NCBI GenBank assembly: GCA_028683025.1
Contig: JAJRAB010000059.1
Location: forward strand, 1 to 17,669
Direction of reading: 5' to 3'
Length of the DNA: 17,669 nucleotides
Source: Candidatus Methanomethylicus sp.
Lineage (GTDB): Archaea; Thermoproteota; Methanomethylicia; Methanomethylicales; Methanomethylicaceae
The stretch's first letter is position 1; each line of letters begins with the position of its first letter. Made by a program: the position numbers and the translations under genes. Below the pieces are notes generated by a model. It was not told the DNA's origin. It did not search any database and worked only from the letters and a program-made list of their open reading frames with translations. Of this stretch, positions 7,385-14,564 are shown piece after piece.

Positions 7385-7864
7385 TCATGCCAAGGGTATC
7401 AGAAGGCTTGCCAGCATTATAAGCCCTAAAAAGACCTCAAACGAGAAGACGAAGACCCCCACTGCCAATGGGGATTTGTTGACATCGTCGAGATCAATGC
7501 CGAAAGGCTTTAGCTTTGCAAAGACTATGTAGAATACCCATCCAAAGACCATGCTTACTAAGAAGCTGAGCACAACTATCAGTAGCCGCTCCAGATTGAA
7601 GTAAGAGCCGAAAATCACAGATTGGCCTAGGAAGAATGGATTTACCATGGAACCATAGACCACAAGGCCTGCAAAGATAAAGAAACCACTCACGAAGAGG
7701 CCCGTTGCCAACGGATCACCCTTTATCTTCCGGAACTCACTGATCTCGCTCGTTATGAAATCTAGGCTCCTTATTCCGATAAAGCCCAATAAAAGGCATA
7801 TGAGGCTTGACACGAAGGCACGGACAAACCAAAGCAATATCATCGTCAGAAGTTCGGGGCTCAT
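7385..7864 (-). CDS. DUF350-like membrane protein with internal repeat
   Basis: Integral membrane protein of 159 residues and unknown function. It has about four hydrophobic segments in two related halves. Each half has a polar stretch followed by K(G/S)(D/P).A.G.FV and a long hydrophobic run ending in NP or IP (about residues 48-78 and 127-158). This duplicated two-helix layout is like DUF350. The ATG at 7864 has ATTATAAT about 25 bases upstream, consistent with a leaderless start. It ends in TGA and is followed by the transglutaminase-like gene on the same strand, so co-transcription is likely. In bacteria DUF350 genes are often found beside polyamine or envelope genes; whether that applies here is unknown. 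The family call is tentative. Confidence 0.6.
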   Translation of the reverse strand: MSPELLTMILLWFVRAFVSSLICLLLGFIGIRSLDFITSEISEFRKIKGDPLATGLFVSGFFIFAGLVVYGSMVNPFFLGQSVIFGSYFNLERLLIVVLSFLVSMVFGWVFYIVFAKLKPFGIDLDDVNKSPLAVGVFVFSFEVFLGLIMLASLLIPLA

Positions 7865-7883
7865 AGCAATACCTTTCCCTGCG

Positions 7884-7898
7884 ACGTATTATAATATT
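7884..7898 (-). promoter_or_regulatory. TATA-like box of the DUF350-transglutaminase operon
   Basis: The region CGTATTATAATATTG, read on either strand, gives TATTATAAT about 25 bases before the ATG at 7864. No ribosome binding site is needed if the mRNA is leaderless. Confidence 0.45.
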
Positions 7899-8203
7899 GC
7901 CCCGAACCAGTTGAATGACCGCTCCAGATGGAACTCCAAACGCTCGACATCTATCATGCCGCCCTATCACGTGAATCGGTTTGGGTGGCAACAGACCCCC
8001 GCACCTTCAATCGTTCTGTGAAATTCGACTCTCAAATGCATCCTTGGGTATATGAGGCAGACAATTAAACCAGCTAGCCTAACCCTAATGCATAAACACA
8101 GAGGCAACTTTTCTCGTTTATTTGGGGTTGGCTTTTATCCCCATAGACATACTATTATAGGCACTCAGTCAGAAAGGTAAGTTCAAGGGAGGGGAGGGGA
8201 CTC
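7899..8203. other. Intergenic stretch without a convincing gene
   Basis: It lies between the divergent DUF350-like gene and the first DUF131 remnant. A 42-codon frame at 8053-8181 has no recognisable motif and polar, unstructured content, so I do not call it. GCTTTTATCC at 8131-8140 could be the promoter of the DUF131 pair, followed by a purine-rich run at 8186-8200. No RNA gene or repeat was seen. Confidence 0.5.
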
Positions 8204-8316
8204 ATGATTGGACCAATCCCCATTGTCTTTGGCACCAGCAGAGGATAGTACTGTCTTTGCTTGCGTTGGGTTTTATGATAGCTTTTGCAATGCTGGTGGT
8301 GTATTGGATAGCCTAG
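8204..8316 (+). pseudogene. DUF131-type membrane protein remnant 1, frameshifted
   Basis: The ATG at 8204 follows a strong purine-rich GGAGGGGAGGGGA and begins MIGPIPIVFGTS, the hallmark of DUF131 (TIGR00304-type) archaeal membrane proteins. That frame hits TAG at 8246. Sequence of the expected type resumes in the next frame at 8242, as RIVLSLLALGFMIAF..., a clean transmembrane helix ending in TAG at 8314. The shift lies near 8237-8245 and could be repaired by one extra base. The usual first helix before the IGPIPI motif is also missing. The gene is therefore broken twice, or it is a fragment. Since genes of up to 908 codons nearby are intact, a general base-call problem is unlikely, but a local indel error cannot be excluded. 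Confidence 0.6.
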
Positions 8317-8333
8317 AGTGCCTTGCCACCTTT

Positions 8334-8556
8334 TTGCTTGGGGCAGGGGTGATTATGCTTATGGCTGGTATTGCCGCCTTGACGATTGGCGGGGGCAACG
8401 GTAGTACGAGTGGCGGGATCGTCCTTTTTTATTGGGTTAATTCCCCTGTTCGTCTGCGGTAACATCAAGGATTCAACTATCTTGATTCTGGCACTAGTGA
8501 TGCTAGTGCTTACCGAAGTCGGGGTATTTTTTTTCCGTAAGCACTTCTTTTCCTAG
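8334..8556 (+). pseudogene. DUF131-type membrane protein remnant 2, frameshifted at T6
   Basis: Starting about 8334 (TTG; other in-frame starts are GTG 8349 and ATG 8355), one frame gives a hydrophobic helix LLGAGVIMLMAGIAALTI, then GGGNGSTSGGIVLF. At six T residues (8425-8430) the frame must move by one base to continue as IGLIPLFVCGNIK, the DUF131 core, then a second helix and a basic end FFFRKHFF before TAG at 8554. Removing one T joins the halves into a normal two-helix protein of about 74 residues. This is either a true pseudogene, a miscounted homopolymer, or a slippage site. It follows remnant 1 on the same strand with almost no gap, so the two were probably a tandem pair arising by duplication. 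Confidence 0.6.
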
Positions 8557-8662
8557 GATTGAGAAAGCAGGATCTGTTCCAAAAACAATCCATTGTAACA
8601 GTATAGTGCATTTGAGGTGCTCAATTGAACCTGCAGAAATCTCATTATTTTTATTAGCTGTG

Positions 8663-8680
8663 AAAAAAAGAAAAAAAAGG
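8663..8680 (-). terminator. T-tract terminator of the 908-residue surface protein
   Basis: On the minus strand, CC is followed by eight T, C, then seven T, starting about 29 bases after the TAA at 8707. There is no clear hairpin, as is usual for archaeal terminators. Confidence 0.6.
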
Positions 8681-8706
8681 GAAGGTATGTGTTGCTTGAT
8701 ATTGGC

Positions 8707-11433
8707 TTACTTAGGCTTTCGCATGAAGAAGTAGGCTAAAGCTATGATTGCTACAACAGCAACTCCGCCAATTATATACCATGTATAATCAGTGCCCGCA
8801 GCAGCCTGGGCTGAGATTACCGAGGCAACTGTGGACTGAGCTGCAGTTACCTGCTCATTGCCAGCGAATGATGCCTTGAATTGGTATGTCCCTGGTCCTG
8901 CAATAGTATACTGAGATGTATAGGCTCCACTGGTCAGAGTCGCATTGGCAATATTTTGGAATGTGGCGCTTCCATTAATTGCTACCCATAGAGCCACTGT
9001 CCCTGTTGCTGATGGTGTAATTGTGCCCGATAGGGTCACTGCCTGGCCTGGAGTCACTGTGGCACTAGACGCCTGTATGGTAAGTGTTGGTGTAGCCCGC
9101 TGGGAATTGACTGTGACTGACGAAGACTGGGCTGGGTTTAGCTGCTCATTGCCAGCGAATGATGCCTTGAATTGGTATGTCCCTGGTCCTGCAATAGTAT
9201 ACTGAGATGTATAGGCTCCACTGGTCAGAGTCGCATTGGCAATCTGCTGGTAGGCTGAACTGTTGACTGACTGCCATATGGTTACGGTTCCAGTTGCTGA
9301 TGGTGTAATTGTGCCCGATAGGGTCACTGCCTGGCCCGGATAGACGCTAGCAAGGGATGACTGGATCGTAACCGTAGGAGTTGTCAACTGGATGGGCGTT
9401 ACTGTAATGGTTGTTGTTGTTGAATTGGCTGGAGTTGTTACATTATCACCCGGCCAGACTGCATAGAACTGATAGGTTCCTGGTCCAGAGGGGGATAAGA
9501 TGTAGGAGTACTGTCCTGCTACAAGGCTTCTGGATGCTACAGAAGCGAATGCTGAACCGTTATAGGACTGGTATAGTGTCACATTTCCAGTCCGTATTGG
9601 TGAGAGCATTCCTAGAATTACGTAGCTGTTATTTACTGATATTGTAACCGATCCGCTTATGGTAAGAGATGAGGTCTGCAGTGGAATTGCTGTGACATTT
9701 ATGCTGACTGTTGGAGATTGGGCTTGGTTATATTCGGTGTTGCCTGGCCATGTTGCATAATACTGGTGCATCCCAACATCAGAAGGAATAAACGAGATGG
9801 AATACGCTCCTGCACTGAGAGTCCTTGTACTGTGCGTAAAATAGCCGCTTCCATTGATCGACTCATAGATTGTCACTGTGCCTGATTGAGTTGGGGTAAT
9901 GGTTCCAGACAGAGTCACAGAGGAGCCAATTGAAATGGTTGCTGCAGATGTGGTAAGAGTCAGATCAGCATTAAGCTTCGGCGGTGGCGTGTTGGAAACT
10001 ACCCTTCCTTGAACGGAACCTCTTGGGGTAGCCTGAAGAACGAAGTTTACATTTGAGGTTGTCTGACCCTTTGTAACGGTAACTACCTGTGAAGCATCCT
10101 GATAACCGGAATCAGAGGCTGTGACGTTGACTTGAACCGATGTCCAGTTGCCTGGGACGTGAATCTCAAGCAAATAGTTGCCGTTGCTATCCGTGCTATC
10201 CGAGTTGCTGTCTGTTGTATTCATTGCAGGGAAAAATGGATTTGGCACCTCATACTCCCCCTCAGCATCAGCGGAGGAAAGAGGACCAGTTGCGTTGCTT
10301 ATCTTCCCAGAGATCCAAGCTAGGTTATAATCGAGTTGGAAATCGACTGGAGAGGTTAGGGCACCTGCAGTAACGTTAACCGACTCGCTATTGAAAAAGT
10401 CATAGGCTGCATATACTGTGTACTCTCCAGTTCCCAATCCGCTATTGATGGTGTAACTTCCGTCAGCATTGGTATCTGCAAAACCTGTGCCTGCTGGACC
10501 GGTAGCATAGACCGTAACGTTGGGGGCTGGGCTTCCATCATACTGGGTAATGGTTCCAGAGATCGAACCGGATACCTGAAGCTGGAAATTGACTGTTGCG
10601 GATCCGCCTGCCGATAGCGTTACAGCCCTGACATCTGAAGTATTAAAGTAATACCCTTCAATGGAAGAGAAAAATGGAATACTGACATTGTAGGGCCCTG
10701 CTGGCAGGTTGGCAGACATGGTGTAGTAACCATTCGCATCAGTTACTGCCAGGTTGCCATAGCGATCATCAATATCAGTACTGGCAAATATGCTGATGCC
10801 CTCCACACCGCTGCCCACATTATTCGTCACCCGACCAGTTATTGTGCCGGATTGAATAAGGTGTAGGGTTATGCCTGATGTAGTCTGGCCTTCGGTGGCA
10901 TTGATCCCATAGGTTATGTCTGACGCTGCATCAGATCCTGTATAATAGAAGAAGAAGCCTGGCGGAGAAGCATAGATTGAGTAGGTACCTGTTTCAATGT
11001 TCGTATTTATTGTGAATGAGCCATCAGATTCTGTGAAGGCATAGCCCGCAGTGTTGTTATTCTGATTAAGGAGGAAGACCATTGCATCACCTGCCGGGCT
11101 TCCTGTATGATCGAGAACCGTGCCTTTTACAGTGGCAGAAGGCAAGAGGTATATGTCCCCAAGGTTGAACGTCGTTCCCTGGCTTATGGTACCACTGATA
11201 CTCTTCTCAAGGTAGCCCGTAGCACCTACGGTCCCTGTAAAGTTTCCGATACCCAAACCCGTAATCGTAAAGGTTCCTAGAGCCCCTGTATATGTGGAAC
11301 CATCAGGAGATACTCCTGACAAGTCAACATACGCATCGGACACTGGATAGGGAGGCTGGGAAGCAACGAATGACACTGGCGCCAAAAGAAGCAATGTTAG
11401 CATTAACTCTGTTAAAATTATTTTACTTTTCAT
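8707..11433 (-). CDS. Large secreted surface protein: carboxypeptidase-regulatory-like and Ig-like repeats, C-terminal anchor
   Basis: Cell-surface protein of 908 residues from the ATG at 11433; a GTG four codons upstream is less likely. Residues about 1-25 are a signal peptide. About residues 30-480 hold several carboxypeptidase-regulatory-like beta domains, seen as repeated G.V....G.....V....A and (T/A)(D/E).(D/N)G.Y elements. Residues about 490-870 hold four Ig-like repeats of about 97 residues, each with (L/T).(S/T)GTITP or a variant, G.(V/T)T(I/L)..S.NGS and GPG.YQF.A.(W/F).G(N/D). The end is a glycine-rich helix IIGGVAVVAIIALAYFF followed by MRKPK, a plain membrane anchor with no PGF motif, so the archaeosortase probably does not act on it. 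Many N-x-S/T sequons suggest dense N-glycosylation. The last two Ig repeats are identical over 102 bases. It ends in TAA. A structural or adhesive role is inference. Confidence 0.85.
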   Translation of the reverse strand: MKSKIILTELMLTLLLLAPVSFVASQPPYPVSDAYVDLSGVSPDGSTYTGALGTFTITGLGIGNFTGTVGATGYLEKSISGTISQGTTFNLGDIYLLPSATVKGTVLDHTGSPAGDAMVFLLNQNNNTAGYAFTESDGSFTINTNIETGTYSIYASPPGFFFYYTGSDAASDITYGINATEGQTTSGITLHLIQSGTITGRVTNNVGSGVEGISIFASTDIDDRYGNLAVTDANGYYTMSANLPAGPYNVSIPFFSSIEGYYFNTSDVRAVTLSAGGSATVNFQLQVSGSISGTITQYDGSPAPNVTVYATGPAGTGFADTNADGSYTINSGLGTGEYTVYAAYDFFNSESVNVTAGALTSPVDFQLDYNLAWISGKISNATGPLSSADAEGEYEVPNPFFPAMNTTDSNSDSTDSNGNYLLEIHVPGNWTSVQVNVTASDSGYQDASQVVTVTKGQTTSNVNFVLQATPRGSVQGRVVSNTPPPKLNADLTLTTSAATISIGSSVTLSGTITPTQSGTVTIYESINGSGYFTHSTRTLSAGAYSISFIPSDVGMHQYYATWPGNTEYNQAQSPTVSINVTAIPLQTSSLTISGSVTISVNNSYVILGMLSPIRTGNVTLYQSYNGSAFASVASRSLVAGQYSYILSPSGPGTYQFYAVWPGDNVTTPANSTTTTITVTPIQLTTPTVTIQSSLASVYPGQAVTLSGTITPSATGTVTIWQSVNSSAYQQIANATLTSGAYTSQYTIAGPGTYQFKASFAGNEQLNPAQSSSVTVNSQRATPTLTIQASSATVTPGQAVTLSGTITPSATGTVALWVAINGSATFQNIANATLTSGAYTSQYTIAGPGTYQFKASFAGNEQVTAAQSTVASVISAQAAAGTDYTWYIIGGVAVVAIIALAYFFMRKPK
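8851..8952 (-). repeat. 102-base direct repeat, copy in the last Ig-like unit
   Basis: Identical base for base to 9142-9243. It encodes the second half of an Ig-like repeat (around IANATLTSGAY and GPGTYQFKASF). The copies are 291 bases apart, which is 97 codons. Confidence 0.9.
9142..9243 (-). repeat. 102-base direct repeat, copy in the third Ig-like unit
   Basis: Identical to 8851-8952. A second identical block of 44 bases (9005-9048 and 9293-9336) lies in the same two units, with diverged sequence between. The patchwork suggests recent duplication or gene conversion. Confidence 0.9.
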
Positions 11434-11459
11434 ATAAACACCCACATAGACTTATTTTG

Positions 11460-11469
11460 AAAAATAAAG
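11460..11469 (-). promoter_or_regulatory. Possible TATA box of the large surface protein
   Basis: CTTTATTTTT, read on the minus strand, lies about 27-36 bases before the ATG at 11433. The stretch 11470-11640 between the two divergent genes is very AT-rich and holds no gene that I can support. Confidence 0.35.
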
Positions 11470-11647
11470 TCCTGATTATGTACTTAACTAGCAGCTTATT
11501 TGAGAATTTCGCAAACAAGAGAATAATTTGACTTTAATCAAAAAAATGGCATCAATTAATTTTTTTTTAAACTAATTCGCAATCAAAATTCCATGAATAT
11601 TCAATAATATGCTATTTATCCACTAGGTTTGAATCAAATTATTGGAA

Positions 11648-11658
11648 ATTTTTATCAT
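11648..11658 (+). promoter_or_regulatory. TATA-like box of the SDR gene
   Basis: TTTTTATCAT ends about 24 bases before the ATG at 11681, giving a leaderless start. It argues against the in-frame TTG at 11642, which would lie upstream of the box. Confidence 0.45.
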
Positions 11659-11680
11659 TTGCCTAACTTATTATAATTTT

Positions 11681-12484
11681 ATGGAAAGAATTAATTCTCT
11701 ACTCGATCTGTCAGGCAGAACAGCTATCGTAACAGGGGGCGGCATTGGAATTGGCTATGGTATTTCCTATCGGCTTGCAGAGGCTGGCGCTAGTGTAATT
11801 ATAGCAACCAGAAAGGAAACGCAGGGCCTTGAAGCGGCTAGGTCTCTCACAGAGCGTGGATGGGAGGCCACTGCAATTACAACTGATGTTTCAGTCGAAG
11901 GGGATGTTAAGCGGATGGTTAAAGTAACTTTAAAGAAGTATGGTTCCATTGACATTCTCGTGAATAATGCTGGAATATACCCGCAGATCCCCCTGAGCAG
12001 AATGACGCTTGCAGACTTTAAGAATGTGATCGCTATCAACCTAGAAGGGGTTTTCCTATGCACAAGGCACGTATCCGATGTCATGATCTTAAAAAAAACT
12101 GGGGGTAGAATCATCAACATTACATCAATTGATGCCCTTCACCCATCCTCAGTGGGGCTGGCTCACTATGATGCGTCAAAACATGGTGTCTGGGGATTTA
12201 CCAAGAACATTGCGCTGGAGCTGGCGCCACATAAAATTTGGGTGAATGCGATTGCACCGGGTGGTATTCTTACACCAGGAGTTCAAAAACTCCAACAATC
12301 CATGCCATATGAACAAGTAGTAAATATGAACAAAGTTATTGACGATTTTACATCAAAAATACCTATGGGCCGGTTAGGAGATCCTGATGAAATCGGCAAG
12401 GTTGCGCTGTTTCTGGCATCTGACATGGCATCCTATATGACTGGTTCACAGATTATAGTAGATGGCGGAGTGCTTCTCTGCTAA
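11681..12484 (+). CDS. SDR family NAD(P)-dependent oxidoreductase
   Basis: Classical short-chain dehydrogenase/reductase of 267 residues, soluble, using NAD(H) or NADP(H) on an unknown alcohol or ketone. The Rossmann glycine motif TGGGIGIG is at 18-25, NNAG at 95-98, and the catalytic set is S149, Y163 and K167 (YDASK). The C-terminal PMGRLGDPDEIG and GSQIIVDGG blocks are standard for the 3-oxoacyl-ACP-reductase/glucose-dehydrogenase-like group. R44 after the second strand could favour NADP(H), but this is weak. The ATG at 11681 gives the usual family N terminus and has a TATA-like box about 24 bases upstream. It ends in TAA. It is convergent with the peroxiredoxin gene and stands alone. By sequence it could be named FabG-like, but archaea lack a standard fatty acid synthesis role for it. 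Confidence 0.9.
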   Translation: MERINSLLDLSGRTAIVTGGGIGIGYGISYRLAEAGASVIIATRKETQGLEAARSLTERGWEATAITTDVSVEGDVKRMVKVTLKKYGSIDILVNNAGIYPQIPLSRMTLADFKNVIAINLEGVFLCTRHVSDVMILKKTGGRIINITSIDALHPSSVGLAHYDASKHGVWGFTKNIALELAPHKIWVNAIAPGGILTPGVQKLQQSMPYEQVVNMNKVIDDFTSKIPMGRLGDPDEIGKVALFLASDMASYMTGSQIIVDGGVLLC

Positions 12485-12545
12485 ACTCTAGTTTGCATCA
12501 GTTAATATGACTCACTAATAGATCGTGATCAATCAACAAGACCAT

Positions 12546-12998
12546 TTACAAATTGTCCAGAGCTTTGAGCACTTCCTCAGAGTGTTGCTTTACATCAACC
12601 TTAGGGAAAATGTAAGCTATCTTCCCCTGCTTGTTTATTATGAATGTGACCCTCTTTGCAGCAAGGCTGCCAACTCCTAGTACGCCATATGCTTTGGCTA
12701 CCTCTTTGCTGTTGTCGCTAAGAATAGGAAATGGAAGAGTGTACTTTTGTGCAAATTTTTTATGCAACTCAACAGTGTCCAAGCTAACTCCGATGACGAT
12801 AGCCCCCTTTTCCTCATAGAGTTTATAGTCGTCCCGGAACTTACAAGCCTCAGTGGTGCATCCGGAAGTGAAGTCCTTGGGATAAAAGTAGAGCACAATG
12901 TTCTTCTTTCCAAGAAAATCCTTAAGGCTCTTCGGAAGACCCTTATCGTCAAAGAGGGTAAATTCTGGGGCATTGTCCCCAACCTTAAGCTCAACCAT
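12546..12998 (-). CDS. bcp: Thiol peroxidase of the BCP/PrxQ type
   Basis: Peroxiredoxin of 150 residues, soluble, reducing hydrogen peroxide and organic peroxides with electrons from a thioredoxin-like partner. The active motif is DFTSGCTTEAC, with the peroxidatic cysteine C47 and the resolving cysteine C52 five residues later, the atypical two-cysteine arrangement of the BCP/PrxQ group. The usual opening GD.APEFTL, the YFYPKDFT strand and the VTFIINKQGKI block are all present, and the length is normal. The ATG at 12998 has GATTTAAAG about 35-40 bases upstream on the minus strand as a likely TATA box. It ends in TAA. An oxidative stress role is established for the family; nothing nearby suggests a special regulator. 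Confidence 0.92.
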   Translation of the reverse strand: MVELKVGDNAPEFTLFDDKGLPKSLKDFLGKKNIVLYFYPKDFTSGCTTEACKFRDDYKLYEEKGAIVIGVSLDTVELHKKFAQKYTLPFPILSDNSKEVAKAYGVLGVGSLAAKRVTFIINKQGKIAYIFPKVDVKQHSEEVLKALDNL

Positions 12999-13031
12999 TG
13001 TAGTTCCCGCTATCCTACTTCAGTTTGGCTC

Positions 13032-13042
13032 GATTTAAAGAT
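13032..13042 (-). promoter_or_regulatory. TATA-like box of the peroxiredoxin gene
   Basis: GATTTAAAGAT, reading as ATCTTTAAATC on the minus strand, lies about 35-44 bases before the ATG at 12998. A separate TTAAATAC at about 13099-13106 could serve the zinc-ribbon gene in the other direction. Confidence 0.4.
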
Positions 13043-13138
13043 TTCAGGCTATATTTTTGCTAGACAAACTATTATCCGATTTATCACCAAGCCACATCTT
13101 AAATACATGAATTTTTCAGCGTAATATCAGTGTAGAAG

Positions 13139-13390
13139 ATGGACTGGTTCGCTGATGGCATGTTGATCATGATGATGGCATTCATAGGCATCTTCATCGT
13201 GTTCTTCTTTTCAGTTGCTTTCTACGCCGTGTTTAAAGCTCTGAGAAAGATGCCCATGGAACCTGCTACGAAAAAATCTACAGAGAAGGAAATTATTAGG
13301 CAGATAATTAAAGTAAGATGCCCCTACTGCTCTCATGTCTACGATGAAACTTTGGATGCATGTCCTCATTGTGGTGGCAAACATCCCTGA
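13139..13390 (+). CDS. Small membrane protein with C-terminal zinc ribbon
   Basis: A protein of 83 residues, function unknown. One strongly hydrophobic helix (about residues 8-32) is followed by a basic linker and a cytoplasmic-type zinc ribbon with C61, C64, C75 and C78 (CPYC, CPHC). This layout, one helix plus a short rubredoxin-like ribbon, is common among archaeal small membrane proteins, but I cannot assign a named family. GTAGAAG precedes the ATG, a weak ribosome binding site. It ends in TGA and converges on the phosphoribosyltransferase gene. Composition and both cysteine pairs make it very likely to be a real gene. Confidence 0.75.
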   Translation: MDWFADGMLIMMMAFIGIFIVFFFSVAFYAVFKALRKMPMEPATKKSTEKEIIRQIIKVRCPYCSHVYDETLDACPHCGGKHP

Positions 13391-13431
13391 ACATAATTGC
13401 GCCCATTATTGCTAGATTTTATTGTTTCTGA

Positions 13432-14145
13432 TTAACTCGTTTTTTGAGAACTGGAGCGCTTCAGAAGTTCAATCACTTCCTCATCCTCAGTCTGTCTAAA
13501 ATCCTCATAGAAATCTCCCACTGCATTGAACGAATGTGGGATTTCAAGGCATATGACTTGATCTGCTTCCCTCTTTAGCAAATTTATAGTATCCTCAGGA
13601 CCTACTGGGATTGCGATCACCAGTTCCTGAGGCTTCTGGCTCCGTATGGATTTTAGAGCAGCTTTTATGGTAGCGCCGGTGGCTATTCCATCATCTACAA
13701 TAATGACGACTTTGCCCTCTAGGATGGGTAAGGGCTTAAATTGGGGCCTATACAGGCGCATCCTCCGTTCAATCTCTTTTATTTGCTCACTCACTTCTGA
13801 CTCTATGAAACGATGGGAAATGCTTAGATATTTGATATAATCATCATTAAGCACGACCGTCCCATCTTGACTCACTGCCCCAATGGCCAGTTCAGGATTC
13901 ATAGGAGCGCCTATTTTCCTGGGTATAATTATGTCAAGTGGAGCGCCAAGTACTTGGGCAATTTCATAAGCTACAACTACCCCTCCTCGTGGGATCGCAA
14001 GAACGATTGTATCCTTACCTTTAAAGTTTACAAGGGCTTCAGCTAGCCTTCTGCCAGCCTCTTGCCTATCCTTGAAGATTGCAATCCCCCGATCATCTTC
14101 TCTGCCAGCTTCTAATTTATCCCTGTGGATAATACTCGTCAACAA
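13432..14145 (-). CDS. Phosphoribosyltransferase domain protein
   Basis: Type I phosphoribosyltransferase-fold protein of 237 residues. The PRPP-binding loop VIIVDDGIATGATI lies at about 147-160. The N-terminal IFKDRQEAGRRLAEAL and AIPRGGVVVAYEIA blocks are typical of the uncharacterised PRTase proteins often annotated as predicted phosphoribosyltransferases, not of a named purine or pyrimidine salvage enzyme. The substrate is therefore unknown. No ATG or GTG precedes the conserved region in frame; the frame opens with two adjacent TTG codons (14145 and 14142), and a stop lies seven codons upstream. A TTG start is thus required, or an unusual one. TTTTTATAATTA at about 14189-14200 on the minus strand could be the promoter, with a leader of some 25 bases. 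It ends in TAA. Confidence 0.85.
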   Translation of the reverse strand: MLTSIIHRDKLEAGREDDRGIAIFKDRQEAGRRLAEALVNFKGKDTIVLAIPRGGVVVAYEIAQVLGAPLDIIIPRKIGAPMNPELAIGAVSQDGTVVLNDDYIKYLSISHRFIESEVSEQIKEIERRMRLYRPQFKPLPILEGKVVIIVDDGIATGATIKAALKSIRSQKPQELVIAIPVGPEDTINLLKREADQVICLEIPHSFNAVGDFYEDFRQTEDEEVIELLKRSSSQKTS

Positions 14146-14250
14146 AAAACAGAAAGGGAAACTTCAGGAACAAATTCTAGACATTGCCATTAATTATAAA
14201 AAGAAAATACTATGGTTTTTTTCAAAAGTAATCTTAAGGCAACCTGTATT

Positions 14251-14517
14251 TCATGTGGATGCCGGGATCACTAGAGTGGTCTCTTTGTTATGGTCCTTTA
14301 TACCTAGGATTAGTTCTACAATACCAATTATCGAGAATATTAAACCGAATATGAAGCATGTGTATATGATCTCATTTAGGATGGCAAAAGATTGGCCTAG
14401 AAAAACCCGTAAATATTCGCTTTCTATCTCAATCAGGAAAAATAGAGCAACAAGATTAAATGGTACTCCAATTGCAAGAGCCGTCTTACCCGCTAAAGAA
14501 TTGATATAAGTTGTCAT
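14251..14517 (-). CDS. Small membrane protein, unknown function
   Basis: A protein of 88 residues with two hydrophobic helices (about residues 12-30 and 46-73) joined by an acidic turn IEIESEYLR, and a polar tail. No family is recognised. The ATG at 14517 has TTTTATAGG about 30 bases upstream, a good TATA-like box. It ends in TGA. The phosphoribosyltransferase lies downstream on the same strand, 105 bases away, and has its own promoter-like box, so the two need not share a transcript. The hydrophobic pattern and promoter support a real gene. The opposite strand also has a long open frame here, but it is polar, lacks motifs and overlaps two genes. Confidence 0.6.
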   Translation of the reverse strand: MTTYINSLAGKTALAIGVPFNLVALFFLIEIESEYLRVFLGQSFAILNEIIYTCFIFGLIFSIIGIVELILGIKDHNKETTLVIPAST

Positions 14518-14548
14518 TTTTGCATGACTAAATGAACATGCATCCTAT

Positions 14549-14564
14549 AAAAGAATATTCTTTT
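14549..14564. promoter_or_regulatory. 16-base perfect palindrome at a promoter
   Basis: AAAAGAATATTCTTTT is its own reverse complement. It touches the minus-strand TATA-like box (TTTTATAGG) of the small membrane protein gene starting at 14517. A dimeric regulator bound here would block or assist the basal promoter. The AT-rich surroundings make a chance palindrome somewhat more likely than usual. Confidence 0.4.

Noticed and set aside
8053..8181. 42-codon frame upstream of the DUF131 remnants
   Set aside because: No motif, no helix, no binding site before the start, and it overlaps the likely promoter of the next gene.
7899..8203. Possible tRNA or other structured RNA in the intergenic region
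   Set aside because: No T-loop GTTCRANNC string with matching arms, and no stable long stem, could be found by eye.
8208..8462. Single open frame of 84 codons in the DUF131 region
   Set aside because: Only its second half has a meaningful helix; its first half is out of frame with the IGPIPI motif. The region is better explained as two frameshifted genes.
14072..14509. Open frame of 145 codons on the plus strand across the small membrane protein and the start of the phosphoribosyltransferase
   Set aside because: It is antisense to two better supported genes, has no family motif, and its start lies within the phosphoribosyltransferase coding region.
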